DNA of 64,000 nucleotides. Source: Anaerococcus lactolyticus ATCC 51172. GTDB taxonomy: Bacteria; Bacillota; Clostridia; Tissierellales; Peptoniphilaceae. The DNA lies in contig NZ_GG666044.1 in the NCBI RefSeq assembly GCF_000156575.1, positions 1 through 64,000 of the forward strand. Reading direction: 5' to 3'. A program made the translations under genes and the position numbers. The notes below the pieces were generated by a model. It saw only the letters and a list, made by a program, of their open reading frames with translations, had not been told where the DNA came from and ran no database searches. Shown here piece after piece: positions 63,145 to 64,000 of the stretch; positions within the stretch are counted from its first letter, which is position 1, and each line of letters starts with the position of its first letter.

Positions 63145-64000
63145 TTAGGAATTTTTCCTTCCCTTGACCAAAATTTTCTCATCAGCTATGGAAAGGCTTG
63201 ATAGAGAGTGGCTTACAAGGAGGACTGTCTTATCTTCGGCTTCTTCTTTGATTGATTTTAGGATACTCGCTTCATTAAGAATATCAAGGTTGCTGGTTGG
63301 TTCGTCAAAAAGCATGAGGTCTGAATCGTGGAGGAAGGCTCTTGCTATGCCTATTCTCTGTCTTTCACCTGCTGATAAGGTCGAACCCAGTTCCCCTGCC
63401 CTAGTTTCATATCCGTCTGCCAGAGATGAGATAAAGTCGTGGATTGAAGCTTTTTTGGCAGCCTTTATTATCTCTTCATCACTTGCGTCAAGTTTTGCAA
63501 GTCTGATATTGTCTTTTAGGCTAGTATTAAAAATATAGGTGTCTTGGGCGAGGAGACTTTGCATTTTTCTTAATCTTTTGCTAGGAATTTCCTTTATATT
63601 TTCATTATTAATAGTAATTGCTCCCTGGTCTACATCCCAAAATCTCATAAGGAGCCTTAGGAGGGTTGATTTTCCAGACCCACTTTTGCCATAAAGGCCA
63701 AAAATTTTGCCCTTATTAATTTCCAAAGAAAAGTCTTCGAGGATTTTTTCTTCGCCATAGGCAAAGGAAATATTAGATATTTTTGCAGATTCGAATGCTT
63801 CTTTTTCGTCATCACCTAGTACTTCTTCTACCATCGGATCTTCTTCCAAGAGGTCTAGAACCCTGTCCCCACTTGCAAGGGTGTGGGATAGAATGTTGCC
63901 AAGGTTTGATAGGGCAACGAAAGGACCAAAGCTTGAAAACATGGCTATAGTAGGGATAATAAAGCCCCTTAGGTCAATGATGTTGTTTTGGTAGAGCATA
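63145..64000 (-). CDS. ABC exporter ATPase/permease, C-terminal part (truncated by window)
   Basis: At least 284 residues, open at the right edge. The visible part has the end of the membrane domain, then an ATPase domain with Walker A GKSGSGKST, signature LSAGERQRIGIARA, Walker B LMLFDEPTSNLD and the H-loop (LVSHSLSS). The domain resembles CydC/CydD-type and peptide-exporting half-transporters; the family cannot be decided from this fragment. A methionine at 63999 is internal in all likelihood, since the membrane domain is incomplete. Confidence 0.85.
   Translation of the reverse strand, partial: MLYQNNIIDLRGFIIPTIAMFSSFGPFVALSNLGNILSHTLASGDRVLDLLEEDPMVEEVLGDDEKEAFESAKISNISFAYGEEKILEDFSLEINKGKIFGLYGKSGSGKSTLLRLLMRFWDVDQGAITINNENIKEIPSKRLRKMQSLLAQDTYIFNTSLKDNIRLAKLDASDEEIIKAAKKASIHDFISSLADGYETRAGELGSTLSAGERQRIGIARAFLHDSDLMLFDEPTSNLDILNEASILKSIKEEAEDKTVLLVSHSLSSLSIADEKILVKGRKNS

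Overview
The window is typical low-GC Firmicute DNA (AT-rich, AGGAGG-type ribosome binding sites, sigma-A promoters, T-box and L20-leader attenuation). Classical butyrate genes, large wall-anchored surface proteins with NPxTG sorting signals and the codon bias fit an anaerobic Gram-positive coccus of the Peptoniphilaceae (Anaerococcus/Peptoniphilus-like). That placement is inference from gene content, not a database match.

Region 1 (1-16.5 kb) lies almost wholly on the minus strand. A long housekeeping operon, pheS-pheT-zapA-U32-mutS2-argS-membrane protein-TPR protein, sits behind a phenylalanine-type T-box leader. Upstream of it is infC-rpmI-rplT-trmH behind an L20-type attenuator, with infC apparently starting at AUA. 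Then come a DUF1836/degV pair and a metallo-beta-lactamase-like protein.

Region 2 (16.5-29.5 kb) carries ybaK plus an unknown gene and the butyrate pathway. The pathway is two minus-strand operons (crt-hbd-thl and bcd-etfB-etfA) plus a butyryl-CoA:acetate CoA-transferase; a D-lactate/glycolate dehydrogenase-like FAD oxidase is divergent from bcd. Rex-like palindromes lie at both operon promoters, suggesting NADH-responsive control. hisS, an unknown gene, and tRNA-Cys and tRNA-Gly genes with a near-perfect promoter follow.

Region 3 (29.6-39.7 kb) is a transport/resistance block: a MATE exporter, a Bce-type antimicrobial-peptide module (response regulator, short sensor kinase, ATPase, FtsX-like permease), and a MarR-controlled heterodimeric ABC exporter with one degenerate ATP site.

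Region 4 (39.7-58.8 kb) holds two giant paralogous repeat-rich surface proteins of 2277 and about 3785 residues. Their 3' ends and downstream repeats are nearly identical, and they have similar promoters. The larger gene is split by a one-base frameshift in a seven-base homopolymer near its 5' end, which could be phase variation, decay or sequencing error.

Region 5 (58.8-64 kb) has a NorQ/NorD-like AAA+ ATPase and VWA protein pair, murJ, and the C-terminal part of an ABC exporter running off the edge. No CRISPR array, transposase, integrase or rRNA gene was seen.
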